The position numbers were made by a program, and so were the translations under genes. From positions 1,860,001 through 1,924,000 of the forward strand of contig NZ_CP015110.1 in NCBI RefSeq assembly GCF_001612555.1: a stretch of DNA of 64,000 bases. The letters run 5' to 3'. Of this stretch, positions 37,806 to 47,779 are shown piece by piece. Position 1 is the stretch's first letter, and every line of letters starts with the position of its first letter. Source of the DNA: Acinetobacter sp. TGL-Y2. GTDB taxonomy: Bacteria > Pseudomonadota > Gammaproteobacteria > Pseudomonadales > Moraxellaceae. Under the pieces are notes generated by a model. The model saw nothing but the letters and a program-made list of their open reading frames with translations, was not told the origin of the DNA and did no database searches.

Positions 37806-38708
37806 ATGGAAACTAAAGACTTTGAATTCTTTCTACGGGTGGCTGAATTAGGTTCGATCAGTGCTGCCGCAAAAGAAGCAGATATCGCGGTTTCTGTTGC
37901 AAGTCAGAAGATTCAAAGACTTGAAAATCAATTAAAGCTTAGGCTATTTCATAGAACAACACGCCGTTTGAGTCTAACCGAAGAAGCAAAAATTTTAATC
38001 AATGATGGCCGCCCTTTACTTGATCACTTTAAAGCCCTGACAGAACATTTAAAAGATCATGATGAGACGCTTTCTGGAACCATAAACCTCTCCACCTCTG
38101 CAACCTTTGCTGATCATGTGCTCATTGATGCACTCGCAAAATTTTTAAAATTACATCCTCAGCTTAAAATGAATTTGGATTTAAATGATCAAAATATTGA
38201 CCTGATTACTCAAGGCATGGATTTGGCGATTCGAATCGGCCAGCTTCAAGACTCAACATTAGTCGCAAAAAGATTAGCGCATAATAAACGGCTGCTTTGC
38301 GCATCTCCACAGTATTTAGCTGAATATGGTATTCCGAAGACTTTAAAAGATTTAGAGGGTCACCGCTGCATCATACAGCGTCATCAACAAGGCATAAGTC
38401 ACACGTGGAATTTCATCAATGAGCTGGCTGAACAGATCCCTATTCATGTCCATGGTTATTTTACAGCAAATTCTGGAGAAGCGATTCGACAAGCCTGTTT
38501 AGCGGGTCTTGGAATCTCAAATCACTCTCTGTGGCACGTTCAACAAGATCTTGATGCGGGGAAACTCGTTCAAGTCTTAGCCCAATTTCCTGTCGAGCCT
38601 ACAGCGATTTATGCGGTGATACCTGATAAAAAATTTGTCTCCCACAAAGTGAGGCAATTGATCATTTTTTTAGAAGAGAATTTATCAATAGAATCAAAAC
38701 CCATCTAA
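37806..38708 (+). CDS. LysR family transcriptional regulator
   Basis: A 300-residue LysR protein with the N-terminal winged helix (LGSISAAAKEADIAVSVASQKIQRLENQLKLRLFHRTTRRL). The co-inducer domain contains GTINLSTSATFADHVL and LAIRIGQLQDSTLVAK. It is divergent from the aldo/keto reductase gene, the classic LysR arrangement, so control of that gene is likely (inference). A weak terminator lies between it and the convergent glnS. Confidence 0.92.
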   Translation: METKDFEFFLRVAELGSISAAAKEADIAVSVASQKIQRLENQLKLRLFHRTTRRLSLTEEAKILINDGRPLLDHFKALTEHLKDHDETLSGTINLSTSATFADHVLIDALAKFLKLHPQLKMNLDLNDQNIDLITQGMDLAIRIGQLQDSTLVAKRLAHNKRLLCASPQYLAEYGIPKTLKDLEGHRCIIQRHQQGISHTWNFINELAEQIPIHVHGYFTANSGEAIRQACLAGLGISNHSLWHVQQDLDAGKLVQVLAQFPVEPTAIYAVIPDKKFVSHKVRQLIIFLEENLSIESKPI

Positions 38709-38728
38709 GCGTTATCTGCTTAAAATAC

Positions 38729-38754
38729 AAAAGCCCAACCGAAGTTGAGCTTTT
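38729..38754. terminator. Terminator between the LysR gene and glnS
   Basis: Arms AAAAGCCCAAC / GTTGAGCTTTT with one mismatch and a CGAA loop (38729-38754). The AT flanks let it act on both convergent units. Confidence 0.7.
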
Positions 38755-38804
38755 ATTGAGTTTAACGGACGCATGAGATTAAGACTCATACGTTGTTTTC
38801 ATCT

Positions 38805-40529
38805 TTATTTTGCAGGCTTGAAGCTGTCTTTAAGATCGAGAATACGGTTGAACACCGGTTTTTCTGCAGTGTGATCATGTTGATCTGCAACAAAATACCC
38901 TTCACGTTCAAACTGGAAACGATCTTCTGGTTGAGCTTGCGCTAAAGCAGGCTCAATAACAGCTTGAACCACCTTTAAAGACTCAGGATTCAAATGTTGT
39001 AAGAAGTCTTCATCAGCGTCTGGTGCTGCTTCATTAAACAGTCGGTCATAAATACGAACTTCCGCCTGTACACCTTTCGTTGCAGAGACCCAATGAACCA
39101 CACCTTTCACCTTACGTCCTTCAGGATTTTTCCCTAAAGTATCAGGATCGATTGAACATTTTAGCTCAACCACTTCACCACTTTCATCTTTAATCACTTC
39201 ATCGCATTTAATCACGTAGGCATGGCGTAAACGTACTTCACCTTCAGGAATCAAACGCTTAAAGCCTTTCGGTGCAATTTCTTCAAAATCTTTACGATCA
39301 ATATAGATTTCTTTGGTCAATGGAATAATACGTTCGCCCATGTCCACGTTTGGATGACGTGAATGGGTTAAATCCATATCTTCAGGCAAATTGGTCAAGG
39401 TCACTTTAAGTGGATTGAGCACCGCCATACCACGTGCTGCTGTATTTTCTAAAGATTGGCGGATACAGAACTCGAGCATTGCCACATCAACAATACTGCC
39501 ATCGACTTTAGTCACACCCACACGCTTACAGAAATCTCGCAGTCCTTCAGCAGTAAAACCACGACGACGCATACCCACAACTGTTGGCATACGTGGGTCA
39601 TCCCATCCGTTGACATGCTCCCCTTCAACCAATTTACGTAATTTACGCTTAGAGGTAATGGTATAGTCCACATTTAAACGGCTAGATTCATACTGGCGAG
39701 GCACAGCTGGAGAGTTCACTTTCTCAACCACCCAATCGTAAAATGGACGATGATCCACAAACTCTAAAGTACATAGAGAGTGCGTCACGCCTTCAATAGC
39801 ATCCGACAATGGATGCGCATAGTCATACATTGGGTAGATTTTCCACTTATCACCCGTCTGATGATGCTCTGAATGCAAAATACGATACATGATCGGATCA
39901 CGCATATGCACGTTTGGTGAGGTCATATCGATTTTGGCACGGAGTACTGCTTGTCCTTCATCCAACTCACCATTACGCATTTGTTCAAAGCGCGCTAGGT
40001 TCTCATCAACTGTTGCATCACGTTGTGGTGAGTTTTTCCCTGGCTCAATAAAGTTACCGCGGTTTAGCTTAATTTCTTCAGGTGATTGTAAATCGACATA
40101 GGCATCACCTTGTTGAATCAGTTGCACCGCCCATGTGTACAATTGATCAAAATAGCTTGACGCATAGCGTGTTTCGCCATTCCATTCAAAACCTAACCAT
40201 TTCACATCATTGGCAATACCATCAACATATTCTTGTTCTTCAGCATCTGGGTTGGTATCGTCAAAACGAAGATTACATACACCCTCGAATTCTTGGGCAA
40301 TACCAAAATTTAGGCAAATTGCTTTCACATGACCAATATGTAAATAACCATTTGGCTCAGGTGGGAAACGTGTTACTACCTGTTTTGTACGTCCTGCTGC
40401 AAGGTCTTCTGCAATCACTTGGCGTACAAAATCTAAGCCCGGTTGTTGTTCTTGCTGCGCAGCATCGACAGATTGATTTTGTGTTGTCGGGTTATTTGGC
40501 AGGGATGAAACAACATCATTCGGCTTCAT
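38805..40529 (-). CDS. glnS: Glutaminyl-tRNA synthetase
   Basis: Class I synthetase charging tRNA-Gln. The 574-residue protein has the class I signature [16 protein letters not shown] at about residues 56-71 and a KMSKS-like loop [12 protein letters not shown]. The family region [16 protein letters not shown] follows the HIGH motif. The C-terminal anticodon-binding barrels hold [13 protein letters not shown]. The N-terminal 35 residues are a Gln/Asn-rich extension. Its presence means Gln-tRNA need not be made by transamidation. Confidence 0.97.
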   Translation of the reverse strand: MKPNDVVSSLPNNPTTQNQSVDAAQQEQQPGLDFVRQVIAEDLAAGRTKQVVTRFPPEPNGYLHIGHVKAICLNFGIAQEFEGVCNLRFDDTNPDAEEQEYVDGIANDVKWLGFEWNGETRYASSYFDQLYTWAVQLIQQGDAYVDLQSPEEIKLNRGNFIEPGKNSPQRDATVDENLARFEQMRNGELDEGQAVLRAKIDMTSPNVHMRDPIMYRILHSEHHQTGDKWKIYPMYDYAHPLSDAIEGVTHSLCTLEFVDHRPFYDWVVEKVNSPAVPRQYESSRLNVDYTITSKRKLRKLVEGEHVNGWDDPRMPTVVGMRRRGFTAEGLRDFCKRVGVTKVDGSIVDVAMLEFCIRQSLENTAARGMAVLNPLKVTLTNLPEDMDLTHSRHPNVDMGERIIPLTKEIYIDRKDFEEIAPKGFKRLIPEGEVRLRHAYVIKCDEVIKDESGEVVELKCSIDPDTLGKNPEGRKVKGVVHWVSATKGVQAEVRIYDRLFNEAAPDADEDFLQHLNPESLKVVQAVIEPALAQAQPEDRFQFEREGYFVADQHDHTAEKPVFNRILDLKDSFKPAK

Positions 40530-40694
40530 AGTTGATAAATCACTTCTATAAGATAAAATAGGATAATTAAAACGCGATTCTCATTTATTAACAAAGAAAA
40601 TAACGTTTTTGCTTGCCTTGTAGTTTACAGTTTGCTTATGCTTCTCTCAACCACAAACCCATGGCTTTTTTGTCCATGATTAGGAGATTATAGA

Positions 40695-41204
40695 ATGAGT
40701 TTTCCTCAAGTCGAATTAAACACCAATAAAGGACGTATTGTTCTTGAACTTAATGCTGAAAAAGCACCAAAAACGGTTGCTAACTTTTTAGAGTATGTTC
40801 GTGATGGTTTTTATGATGGCGTAATTTTCCACCGTGTTATTGAAAATTTCATGGTTCAAGGTGGTGGCATGGATGAAAACTTCAAAGAAAAAGCAACGCG
40901 CGATTCTATTGAAAATGAAGCTGACAACGGTTTAACCAATGACATCGGTACTGTTGCCATGGCGCGTACACAAGCACCTCATTCTGCTTCTGCTCAATTC
41001 TTCATTAACGTAAGCAACAACAGCTTCCTTAACCACTCTGGTAAAACAGCACAAGGTTGGGGTTATGCAGTTTTTGGTAAAGTGACTGAAGGTCTTGACG
41101 TTGTAGATGCAATAAAAAGCGTTCGTACAGGTAACCGTGGTTACCACGCTGACGTTCCATTAGAAAATGTTGTGATCGAATCTGCTAAAATCATTTCTGA
41201 ATAA
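40695..41204 (+). CDS. ppiB: Peptidyl-prolyl cis-trans isomerase (cyclophilin type)
   Basis: Cytosolic cyclophilin that speeds prolyl isomerisation. The 169-residue protein holds the family core [13 protein letters not shown], with catalytic Arg, then [18 protein letters not shown] and [10 protein letters not shown]. No signal peptide, so it is PpiB-like rather than periplasmic PpiA. It is divergent from glnS and is followed by a palindromic repeat and lpxH. Confidence 0.96.
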   Translation: MSFPQVELNTNKGRIVLELNAEKAPKTVANFLEYVRDGFYDGVIFHRVIENFMVQGGGMDENFKEKATRDSIENEADNGLTNDIGTVAMARTQAPHSASAQFFINVSNNSFLNHSGKTAQGWGYAVFGKVTEGLDVVDAIKSVRTGNRGYHADVPLENVVIESAKIISE

Positions 41205-41205
41205 A

Positions 41206-41312
41206 ACCTCCCTGAGTAGCACTGCTACGCAAGTCTCTTTATGAAAGAGGGACTTCCCATCATTAAAAATAAGGGAAACTCCTCCCTTTTGAAAAGGGAG
41301 GCTAGGTGGGAT
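41206..41312. repeat. Palindromic GGGG/CCCC intergenic element, copy B
   Basis: A diverged relative of the element at 24113. CCTCCCTTTTGAAAAGGGAGG forms a strong stem at about 41280-41302, and AAGAGGGACTTCCC lies to its left. The ends ACCTCCC and GGTGGGATT are roughly inverted. It fills the gap between ppiB and lpxH and could influence lpxH expression. Confidence 0.7.
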
Positions 41313-41331
41313 TGTGAAAATAGGAAAAAAA

Positions 41332-42051
41332 GTGACCTATCTGTTTATATCAGATTTACATTTGTCACCTGATCACCCTCGACTCGTTCGGGGGTTTTTA
41401 GCTTTACTCGACCATTATAAAAATCAAAATACTCAATTGTATATTTTAGGCGATTGGTTTAACGCTTGGATTGGTGACGACTACACAGCTTCTTGGTTAG
41501 ATGAAATTGTTCAGCATCTCAAAGCATTTACGGCTCTCGGCAATCATATCTATTTTCAAGTGGGAAATCGCGACTTTGCTTTAGGGCAAGCATTTTTAAA
41601 CCGTTTTAACGGACACCTTATTCCAGACGTTGATTTCTTGAAAATTAGTAACTTAAACATTCGAATTGAACATGGCGATGCTTTGTGTACCGATGATGTT
41701 TCTTATCAGCGCTTTCGTAAAGTAATCAGAAACCCCTTCATATTAGGTTTTTTAAAACGTACACCACTCAGTTTTAGACAAAAACTGGCCAATGGCTTCC
41801 GTAAAAAAAGCCGCGCTTCAAATCAATTTAAAAGCTATCAGATTATGGACGTAAACCAGAAGGCTGTTGAATTGGCACTAGCAGATTCAGATCTTTTGAT
41901 TCATGGTCATACACATCAACCCAATATTCATAATGTTTCAGGGAAATTCAGAATTGTGTTAGGTGACTGGCGTGAGCAACAGGCTGAAATTTTAGTGATT
42001 GATTCGATGACCCCGGTTCACAATTTAAAATTGCAAGCATGGCACTACTAA
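41332..42051 (+). CDS. lpxH: UDP-2,3-diacylglucosamine diphosphatase
   Basis: Metallophosphoesterase of lipid A synthesis that forms lipid X from UDP-2,3-diacylglucosamine at the inner membrane. Metal-binding motifs: ISDLHLSP at the start, LGDWFNAWIGDD, VGNRDF, IEHGDAL and the final HGHTHQP. I prefer GTG 41332 (TYLFISDLHL) because AGGA lies 7 bases before it and other LpxH proteins start there. A GTG at 41314 in the same frame would reach into the repeat element. Length 239 residues. Confidence 0.95.
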   Translation: MTYLFISDLHLSPDHPRLVRGFLALLDHYKNQNTQLYILGDWFNAWIGDDYTASWLDEIVQHLKAFTALGNHIYFQVGNRDFALGQAFLNRFNGHLIPDVDFLKISNLNIRIEHGDALCTDDVSYQRFRKVIRNPFILGFLKRTPLSFRQKLANGFRKKSRASNQFKSYQIMDVNQKAVELALADSDLLIHGHTHQPNIHNVSGKFRIVLGDWREQQAEILVIDSMTPVHNLKLQAWHY

Positions 42052-42226
42052 ATCTTATCAATCATCATCAAAACCATTACTTCTTTCATGCTCTTAATCA
42101 AAATCTTAATCAAATCTATTTCCATAGTGCTCAATTAAGCAACACTCTGCTTTTTAAAGATTGAATCACTCCCAAAAATCACCATACTGATGTTCTATCT
42201 TTATTTTCAATACAGTGCGCCTAACT

Positions 42227-42646
42227 ATGTCTGATTTCAACAACATCACCGTAAATCCTCATGATGATCAAAAAGTTTCCTTACTGATTGATGGAAAACC
42301 AATATCAGAAAAATTTGGTGTACAGTTTGAAAGCAGCATTGTAGAAGAACTAAAAGCACTGGAAGAAGGTAAAGCCCTGCAACTTTTTGATCAATTCATT
42401 TTTTCACACAGTGATTTAAATTTTGAACACAAATATCGCTATGTGACCAGTATGGTCAAATCGGATCATACATTTACACTTCAGACCAATTTTGTTTATC
42501 ACATTACAGCCGAAGGCAAACCACCTATGGAAAATGCCATTACCAATCAAGGTCAGCTTTTAACACATGAAGAGATTCAAGAGTTCATTAACAAAAATAT
42601 TCAAACGGCTATGAGCCAATATACAGACTTAAAATACGCCTATTAA
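42227..42646 (+). CDS. Hypothetical protein (139 residues)
   Basis: A 139-residue acidic cytosolic protein starting MSDFNNITVNPHDDQ at ATG 42227. A GTG at 42215 is in frame but less likely. It contains SLLIDGKPISEKFGVQFESSIVEELKALEEGK and HKYRYVTSMVKSDHTFTL, suggesting an alpha/beta fold. No signal peptide, Cys or known motif seen. It stands alone between lpxH and the nitroreductase; function unknown. Confidence 0.65.
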   Translation: MSDFNNITVNPHDDQKVSLLIDGKPISEKFGVQFESSIVEELKALEEGKALQLFDQFIFSHSDLNFEHKYRYVTSMVKSDHTFTLQTNFVYHITAEGKPPMENAITNQGQLLTHEEIQEFINKNIQTAMSQYTDLKYAY

Positions 42647-42877
42647 TTTTAAGCTTTAACATGTAATTTTTAGGTAGAAATTTAAAAAAAATTGACAATA
42701 AAATGTCATGTCATGCTTTGAGCTATTCAGAGCATGATTTAAATGATGTAATGGAAGAAAAATTTACACCCTTGTATATCCAATACATAGTATTAAAATT
42801 CATTAACCTTATGCAGATTTAAGTGATGCAAATCTAAGTTATTCATATTTAACCTCTACACGATTGGACACATGCAC

Positions 42878-43531
42878 ATGGATTTACTCAATATATCAAA
42901 AACACGCTATACGACAAAAGCTTACGATGCTTCAAAAAAAATTCCACAGCAGCAGTTTGAGCGATTACTAGAAATATTACGTTTAGCACCCTCTTCGATT
43001 AATATTCAACCTTGGCACTATTTTATTGCTGACAATATCACTGCAAAAGAACGTATTGCTAAGGCTTTAGTTGGGAAATACGCTTATAACGCACCTAAAG
43101 TCTTGGAGTCATCACATACCATTCTTTTTTGTACTCAAGCCGATATTACAGAGCAGCATTTAAGTCAACTATTGAGCCAAGATGATGCCAGCGGTCGTTT
43201 TAAAGATGACGCTGCAAAGCAAACTCAAAAAGATGCACGTCTCGGATACGTTGAATATTATCGTAATGAAAAAGGTGACGTTCAACGTTGGGCAGAAAAT
43301 CAAACTTTTATTGCACTCGGACAAATGCTACTTGCAGCAGGGGTTGAAGGTTTAGATGCAACACCCATTGGTGGTTTCGATGAAAACATCATTATCAAAG
43401 AACTCGGACTTGCTGAGCAAGGACTGATCCCCTCTGCTCTTCTGACGTTGGGCTTTAGAAGTGAAAATGATTTTAATGCCAAACTACCCAAATCTCGTTT
43501 AAATAAAGACGCGATTTTCACCCATTTATAA
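42878..43531 (+). CDS. NAD(P)H nitroreductase, NfsB-like
   Basis: FMN-dependent oxidoreductase of about 217 residues. Typical family sites are RYTTKAYDASKKI at the start, RLAPSSINIQPWHYFIA for FMN binding, and the C-terminal GVEGLDATPIGGFD with LLTLGFRSENDFNAKLPKSR. It fits oxygen-insensitive NfsB, which reduces nitro compounds and quinones. An ATG at 42872 is also possible (two more residues). It is convergent with the DadA-like gene and shares a terminator. Confidence 0.92.
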   Translation: MDLLNISKTRYTTKAYDASKKIPQQQFERLLEILRLAPSSINIQPWHYFIADNITAKERIAKALVGKYAYNAPKVLESSHTILFCTQADITEQHLSQLLSQDDASGRFKDDAAKQTQKDARLGYVEYYRNEKGDVQRWAENQTFIALGQMLLAAGVEGLDATPIGGFDENIIIKELGLAEQGLIPSALLTLGFRSENDFNAKLPKSRLNKDAIFTHL

Positions 43532-43558
43532 AATGCTAATCTAAGATGTTAAATAATT

Positions 43559-43584
43559 AAGGATGAAGTTTAGTCTTCATCCTT
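43559..43584. terminator. Shared terminator between nitroreductase and DadA-like gene
   Basis: Arms AAGGATGAA / TTCATCCTT with an 8-base loop, and T-rich flanks on the plus strand (TTTTATCT). It lies between two convergent genes, so it may serve both. Confidence 0.75.
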
Positions 43585-43596
43585 TTATCTTGATAT

Positions 43597-44841
43597 TTAA
43601 ACAGGATATGAATTGGCAATCTCTTGACTGATCATGACTGCTGTTGCAGCAGACAAGGTCCAACCCAAATGACCATGCCCTGTATTATAAAAGACGCGTT
43701 CGCGCTTACCACGTCTCACCACAGGCATCATGTTTGGCATCATCGGTCTAAGACCTGCCCAAGGAATACTGTGTTCAGTCGAAATATTAAAGTTCCGATT
43801 CACCCAATCAATTAAGGGCTGAATACGTTCAGAACTAATATCTCGATTATATCCATTAAACTCCGCTGTACCCGCCACCCGTAAACGATTTGAGCCTAAG
43901 CGAGAAGTGACGATTTTAGCGCTTTCATCCAGTAGGCTAACCCATGGTGCATTTTGAATGCTTTGCTCGTCATCTAACTGTACCGTGATGGAATACCCCT
44001 TCACAGGATAAACATTGACGCGATCTCCCAATTGCTGCGCCAAATGATAGCTGCCTACTCCACTACAGACCACAACTGCGTCCGCATCTATTTGCTCCAC
44101 GGCAACCGCTTCTTGATTCATATTTTCAACACTTGGGTGATATTGAATGTGCACGCCTTTATCAGAGTGTTCAACATTCATTACTTCCATCCCAAATAAA
44201 TACTTCACCCCATATTTTTTAGATGCATTGGCAAGCCCTGTGGTGAATTTATGAATATCTCCTGTGGCATCTCCCGGACAATAAAACCCTGCGTAATAGT
44301 CACCTGTTAAGCTCGGTTCAATATTTTTCATTTCCTCAACTGTGACTGCATGACGCTCTAAACCCCCACCACACAACACGTTATTTACGCGTGTGGCCAC
44401 GGTGTAGTCATATTCAGAATGATAAAAATGTAAAATCCCGCGCTTTTCTAAATCAAAATTGATATTTTCATGTTCTGCAATGGAAAATAATCGTTCACGT
44501 GCCATGAGCGCCATTTTTACTGTGTTTTTGGTATTGGCTTCATAGTGTTTAATATTGCCCAGAAATTCGACCAACCATGCATATTTGTGCAAATCAAAAG
44601 AGGGATTGAGCAAAAGTGGCGCATTTTTTTGAGTCATCCATTTAATGCCTTTCAGCACTGTGGCTTTTTGATTCCACACTTCGGCATTACAGGCAGAAAG
44701 CTGACCACCATTGGCAAATGAGGTTTCCATTGCAGGGAATAAATGTTTATCAATAACCGTAACGTCATAACCGAGCTGAGCCAGCTCGTAGGCTGAAGTT
44801 ACACCTGTGATACCTGAACCAATCACGACAACATGAGGCAT
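43597..44841 (-). CDS. DadA-family D-amino acid (or glycine) dehydrogenase under a glycine riboswitch
   Basis: FAD-dependent amino-acid dehydrogenase of the DadA/GlyOx family. N-terminal FAD motif VVVIGSGITGVTSAYELAQLGYDVTVID; C-terminal GHGHLGWTLSAATAVMIS. Length 414 residues from ATG 44841 (SD AAGGAG); an ATG at 44868 is less likely. It differs from the second DadA in the active-site-adjacent SACNAEVWNQKATVLKG segment. The tandem glycine riboswitch directly upstream suggests that glycine, or an amino acid converted to it, is the physiological substrate (inference). rodA lies on the far side. Confidence 0.85.
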   Translation of the reverse strand: MPHVVVIGSGITGVTSAYELAQLGYDVTVIDKHLFPAMETSFANGGQLSACNAEVWNQKATVLKGIKWMTQKNAPLLLNPSFDLHKYAWLVEFLGNIKHYEANTKNTVKMALMARERLFSIAEHENINFDLEKRGILHFYHSEYDYTVATRVNNVLCGGGLERHAVTVEEMKNIEPSLTGDYYAGFYCPGDATGDIHKFTTGLANASKKYGVKYLFGMEVMNVEHSDKGVHIQYHPSVENMNQEAVAVEQIDADAVVVCSGVGSYHLAQQLGDRVNVYPVKGYSITVQLDDEQSIQNAPWVSLLDESAKIVTSRLGSNRLRVAGTAEFNGYNRDISSERIQPLIDWVNRNFNISTEHSIPWAGLRPMMPNMMPVVRRGKRERVFYNTGHGHLGWTLSAATAVMISQEIANSYPV

Positions 44842-44872
44842 GAGAACACTCCTTGGAATAAGATCCAAATTG

Positions 44873-45071
44873 CCCCATCTGTCACTGTACCTGAGAGCTT
44901 CGGATTAAATTTGATCCATTCAAATTTACCCATCCCCTTCGGTGAGCCTTATGTTTAATTGAAACAAATAAGGCTTCTCTCCAGATGTTTTAAAATTATT
45001 ACAGTCCTTTTGCCTGAGAGATTCCGGGGTCGTTGCTCCTTCGGCGGATCTACAGAAGACCTCTCTCCTGC
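44873..45071 (-). ncRNA. Tandem glycine riboswitch
   Basis: On the minus strand two aptamers follow one another. The first starts GCAGGAGAGAGGTC, contains GCCGAAGGAGCAA and ends AATCTCTCAGGCAAAAGGACTGT. A short linker leads to the second, which starts CTGGAGAGAAGCC, contains CACCGAAGGGGATGGGTAAA and ends GAAGCTCTCAGGTACAGTGACAG. The paired GGAGAG/CTCTCAGG ends and the GCCGAAGG/ACCGAAGG cores are diagnostic. It ends about 32 bases before the DadA-like ATG. Confidence 0.95.
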
Positions 45072-45163
45072 AATAACTTATTGTTGTTATAGAGCAATAT
45101 ATATGCCATGTAGATACAAATAGTAAGCCTTCAAAAGTAACAAATCTTATTTGGTTAAAATAC

Positions 45164-46300
45164 TTAGCGATGAGTATGAATTGACATCACAATCCCCATA
45201 CCTGCTAACGTTGCAATGATGGCTGTACCACCATAACTCATTAAGGGCAAAGGATCACCTGTGACAGGCAATACGCCACTGACCATACCCGAATTTAAAA
45301 AAACAAAGAAGAAAAATGTCAGCGCCGTGGCACTCACATACAAACGCCCAAAATTATGAAAACAATTCAAAGAAATGAATAAGCAGCGAATAATAATTGC
45401 TGCAAATACAGAGAATAAGGTCATTACTCCAAAAAAACCAAACTCTTCTGCAAGCGTAGACATAATGAAATCGGTATGGTGTTCAGGTAAATAACCCAAA
45501 TGTGACTGTGTGCCCTCATTAAAACCCTTACCTAATAATCCACCAGACCCAATGGCTATTTTAGATTGAATAATATTCCAGCCTGCTCCCAAAGCATCAG
45601 ATTCTGGATCAAATAGGGTTACAATTCGCTTCTTTTGATATTCTTGTAGGACAAACATCCATATTACTGGGGAAATCATCGCAAATGCAGCACATCCACC
45701 AAAAATAATACGCCATGATATCCCACTGAAAAATATGACAAAAATACCAGGAATAATGAGTCCGACATTGATATCTGGCTGGAGCACCACCAGAACAAAC
45801 GGAATCATCATTAAACAAAAAGCAAAAATAATATGAATCAGTTTAGGGGGTATCGCTTTACGCGAGAAATACCAAGCCACCATCAATGGCATCGTAAATT
45901 TCATAAACTCACTGGGTTGTACACTTCCCACACCTGGAATAGATATCCAACGCTTTGCCCCCAATCGAACTTCGCCCATAAAGAGGACCAATACCAACAA
46001 GGCAATCGAAATAGCATATAAATAAGGACTAATGACTTGATATACTTTTGGCGGAATTTGTGCAAAAACAATCATCACAATAAAACCGACAATAAAACTC
46101 GATGCCTGACGAACCAACATGCTTGTATTTTCAGACGTTGCACTATAAATAATAATCAAACCAAAAATAGAATTGATCACTAAAAACATAAACAGCCAAG
46201 GATCTAAATGGAACTTATTCCAAAAAGAAGCACTTGAGTTAAAGCTCCGACCATCACGCAAGGCATGGCGTAAAAATTTATACTGCTGTGAAGGTTCCAT
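45164..46300 (-). CDS. rodA: Rod-shape-determining protein RodA (SEDS glycosyltransferase)
   Basis: Inner-membrane SEDS protein that polymerises lateral-wall peptidoglycan together with PBP2. The 378-residue protein has about 10 predicted membrane segments. SEDS motifs: RWISIPGVGSVQPSEFMK (about 135-152) and VSGVLPVTGDPLPLMSYGGTAI near the C-terminus. The usual partner mrdA (PBP2) is not adjacent here. It lies between the two DadA-family genes on the same strand. Confidence 0.95.
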   Translation of the reverse strand: MEPSQQYKFLRHALRDGRSFNSSASFWNKFHLDPWLFMFLVINSIFGLIIIYSATSENTSMLVRQASSFIVGFIVMIVFAQIPPKVYQVISPYLYAISIALLVLVLFMGEVRLGAKRWISIPGVGSVQPSEFMKFTMPLMVAWYFSRKAIPPKLIHIIFAFCLMMIPFVLVVLQPDINVGLIIPGIFVIFFSGISWRIIFGGCAAFAMISPVIWMFVLQEYQKKRIVTLFDPESDALGAGWNIIQSKIAIGSGGLLGKGFNEGTQSHLGYLPEHHTDFIMSTLAEEFGFFGVMTLFSVFAAIIIRCLFISLNCFHNFGRLYVSATALTFFFFVFLNSGMVSGVLPVTGDPLPLMSYGGTAIIATLAGMGIVMSIHTHR

Positions 46301-46482
46301 TCAATGAGACGCATTTTTCTAGAAATTTCAGGCACATTATATTTATATTGATAAATAATCAATGTATTCAATTATGAATAAATTGATTATTCATTCAAAC
46401 CTTCTAAAACTTTAACTTAGGACAAAAGCTTAGAACAAAAGACCGTGATAGATCACTTTCTAAATCCACTATAGATTTGCGC

Positions 46483-47745
46483 TTAACGGGGTACGTAGCG
46501 AAAGATATTCAAATCTTCATAATCAATTTCTGGGGTTCGATTTGAGATGATATCTGTCAAAAGCTTGGCCGAGCCGCAGGACATGGTCCAACCCAAGGTT
46601 CCATGACCTGTATTGGTGTATAGATTTTTATAAAAGGTTTTACCTACAATGGGGGTTCCATCTGGAGTTGCGGGTCGAAGCCCTGTCCAAAAGTGTGCAT
46701 CTGATAAATCACTGGCACCCGGAAATAACTGCTCTAACACCATAATCAGCGTGTCTTCACGATTGGTATTTAATGAGCGATCAAAACCATTAATTTCAGC
46801 CATACCGCCAACACGAATGCGATCATCGAAACGGGTTAATGCAATCTTATAACTTTCATCTAAAATGGTGGATACAGGTGATCGATCTAGATTTAAAATT
46901 TTAGTGGTAATCGAATAACCTTTGAGTGGATAAACGGGAGCATCAATACTGAGTTGTTTAAGCATTTCGTGACTATAACTCCCTAATGCCATGACATAAG
47001 CATCCGCCTTTAAAACCTGTCCACTTTTTAAGGTAATGGATTGAATACTGTCAGTGGTATGTTCGATACTTTCAATATGGGTATTAAATAAATACTGCAC
47101 ACCCTGCTTCATGGTCAGTTCAGCAAGCTCGGTAGTAAATTTCTGACAGTCTCCAGTCTGATCATTGGGTAGTCTCAAGCCACCTACAAAATCGACGGTT
47201 GCATGTGACAAAGCTGGCTCAGCACGCATAACACCTGCTTTATCCAACAATTCAAATGGAACACCTTCCTCTTTTAGCACCTCAGTGTCTTTGCCGGCGA
47301 TATCCAGTTGCGATTGTTTACGAAACAGCTGTAATGTGCCCAACTGACGCTCATCGAAATGAATGTGTGTGTCTTGACGAAGCTGATCTAAACAGTCACG
47401 GCTATATTCTGAAATTCGCACCATACGCTCTTTATTGATTTGATATCGATGAATATTACATTCCGCGAGCATTCGTATCATCCATTGATACTGATACATA
47501 TCACCTGTGAGCTTGATCGCAAGCGGCGCGTGATGTTGGAATATCCATTTAAATGCTTTAAGCGGGACACCCGGTGCCGCCCAAGGAGATGCATAACCTG
47601 GAGAAATTTGCCCTGCATTGGCAAAACTGGTTTCCAACGCGACATTGGGTTGCCGATCAATGACTGTCACTTCATGCCCAGCTTGGACCAAGTAATAAGC
47701 GGTTGTGGTTCCGATGACACCTGCACCCATCACAATGACATGCAT
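46483..47745 (-). CDS. dadA: D-amino acid dehydrogenase DadA
   Basis: Membrane-associated flavoenzyme that oxidises D-amino acids, mainly D-alanine, and passes electrons to the respiratory chain. FAD motif [28 protein letters not shown] at the start; classic DadA segments [27 protein letters not shown] and the end [19 protein letters not shown]. The ATG at 47745 has GGAGG 5 bases before it and gives 420 residues. An IS630-type element lies only 34 bases upstream of the start, so the native promoter is probably separated or replaced. Confidence 0.93.
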   Translation of the reverse strand: MHVIVMGAGVIGTTTAYYLVQAGHEVTVIDRQPNVALETSFANAGQISPGYASPWAAPGVPLKAFKWIFQHHAPLAIKLTGDMYQYQWMIRMLAECNIHRYQINKERMVRISEYSRDCLDQLRQDTHIHFDERQLGTLQLFRKQSQLDIAGKDTEVLKEEGVPFELLDKAGVMRAEPALSHATVDFVGGLRLPNDQTGDCQKFTTELAELTMKQGVQYLFNTHIESIEHTTDSIQSITLKSGQVLKADAYVMALGSYSHEMLKQLSIDAPVYPLKGYSITTKILNLDRSPVSTILDESYKIALTRFDDRIRVGGMAEINGFDRSLNTNREDTLIMVLEQLFPGASDLSDAHFWTGLRPATPDGTPIVGKTFYKNLYTNTGHGTLGWTMSCGSAKLLTDIISNRTPEIDYEDLNIFRYVPR

Positions 47746-47779
47746 ACACACCTCCATGTTTTAAATTTTATTCTAAGTA

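Noticed and set aside
41314..41331. Upstream GTG start for lpxH
   Set aside because: It lies at the edge of the palindromic repeat and the added residues are not conserved in LpxH; the GTG at 41332 fits better.
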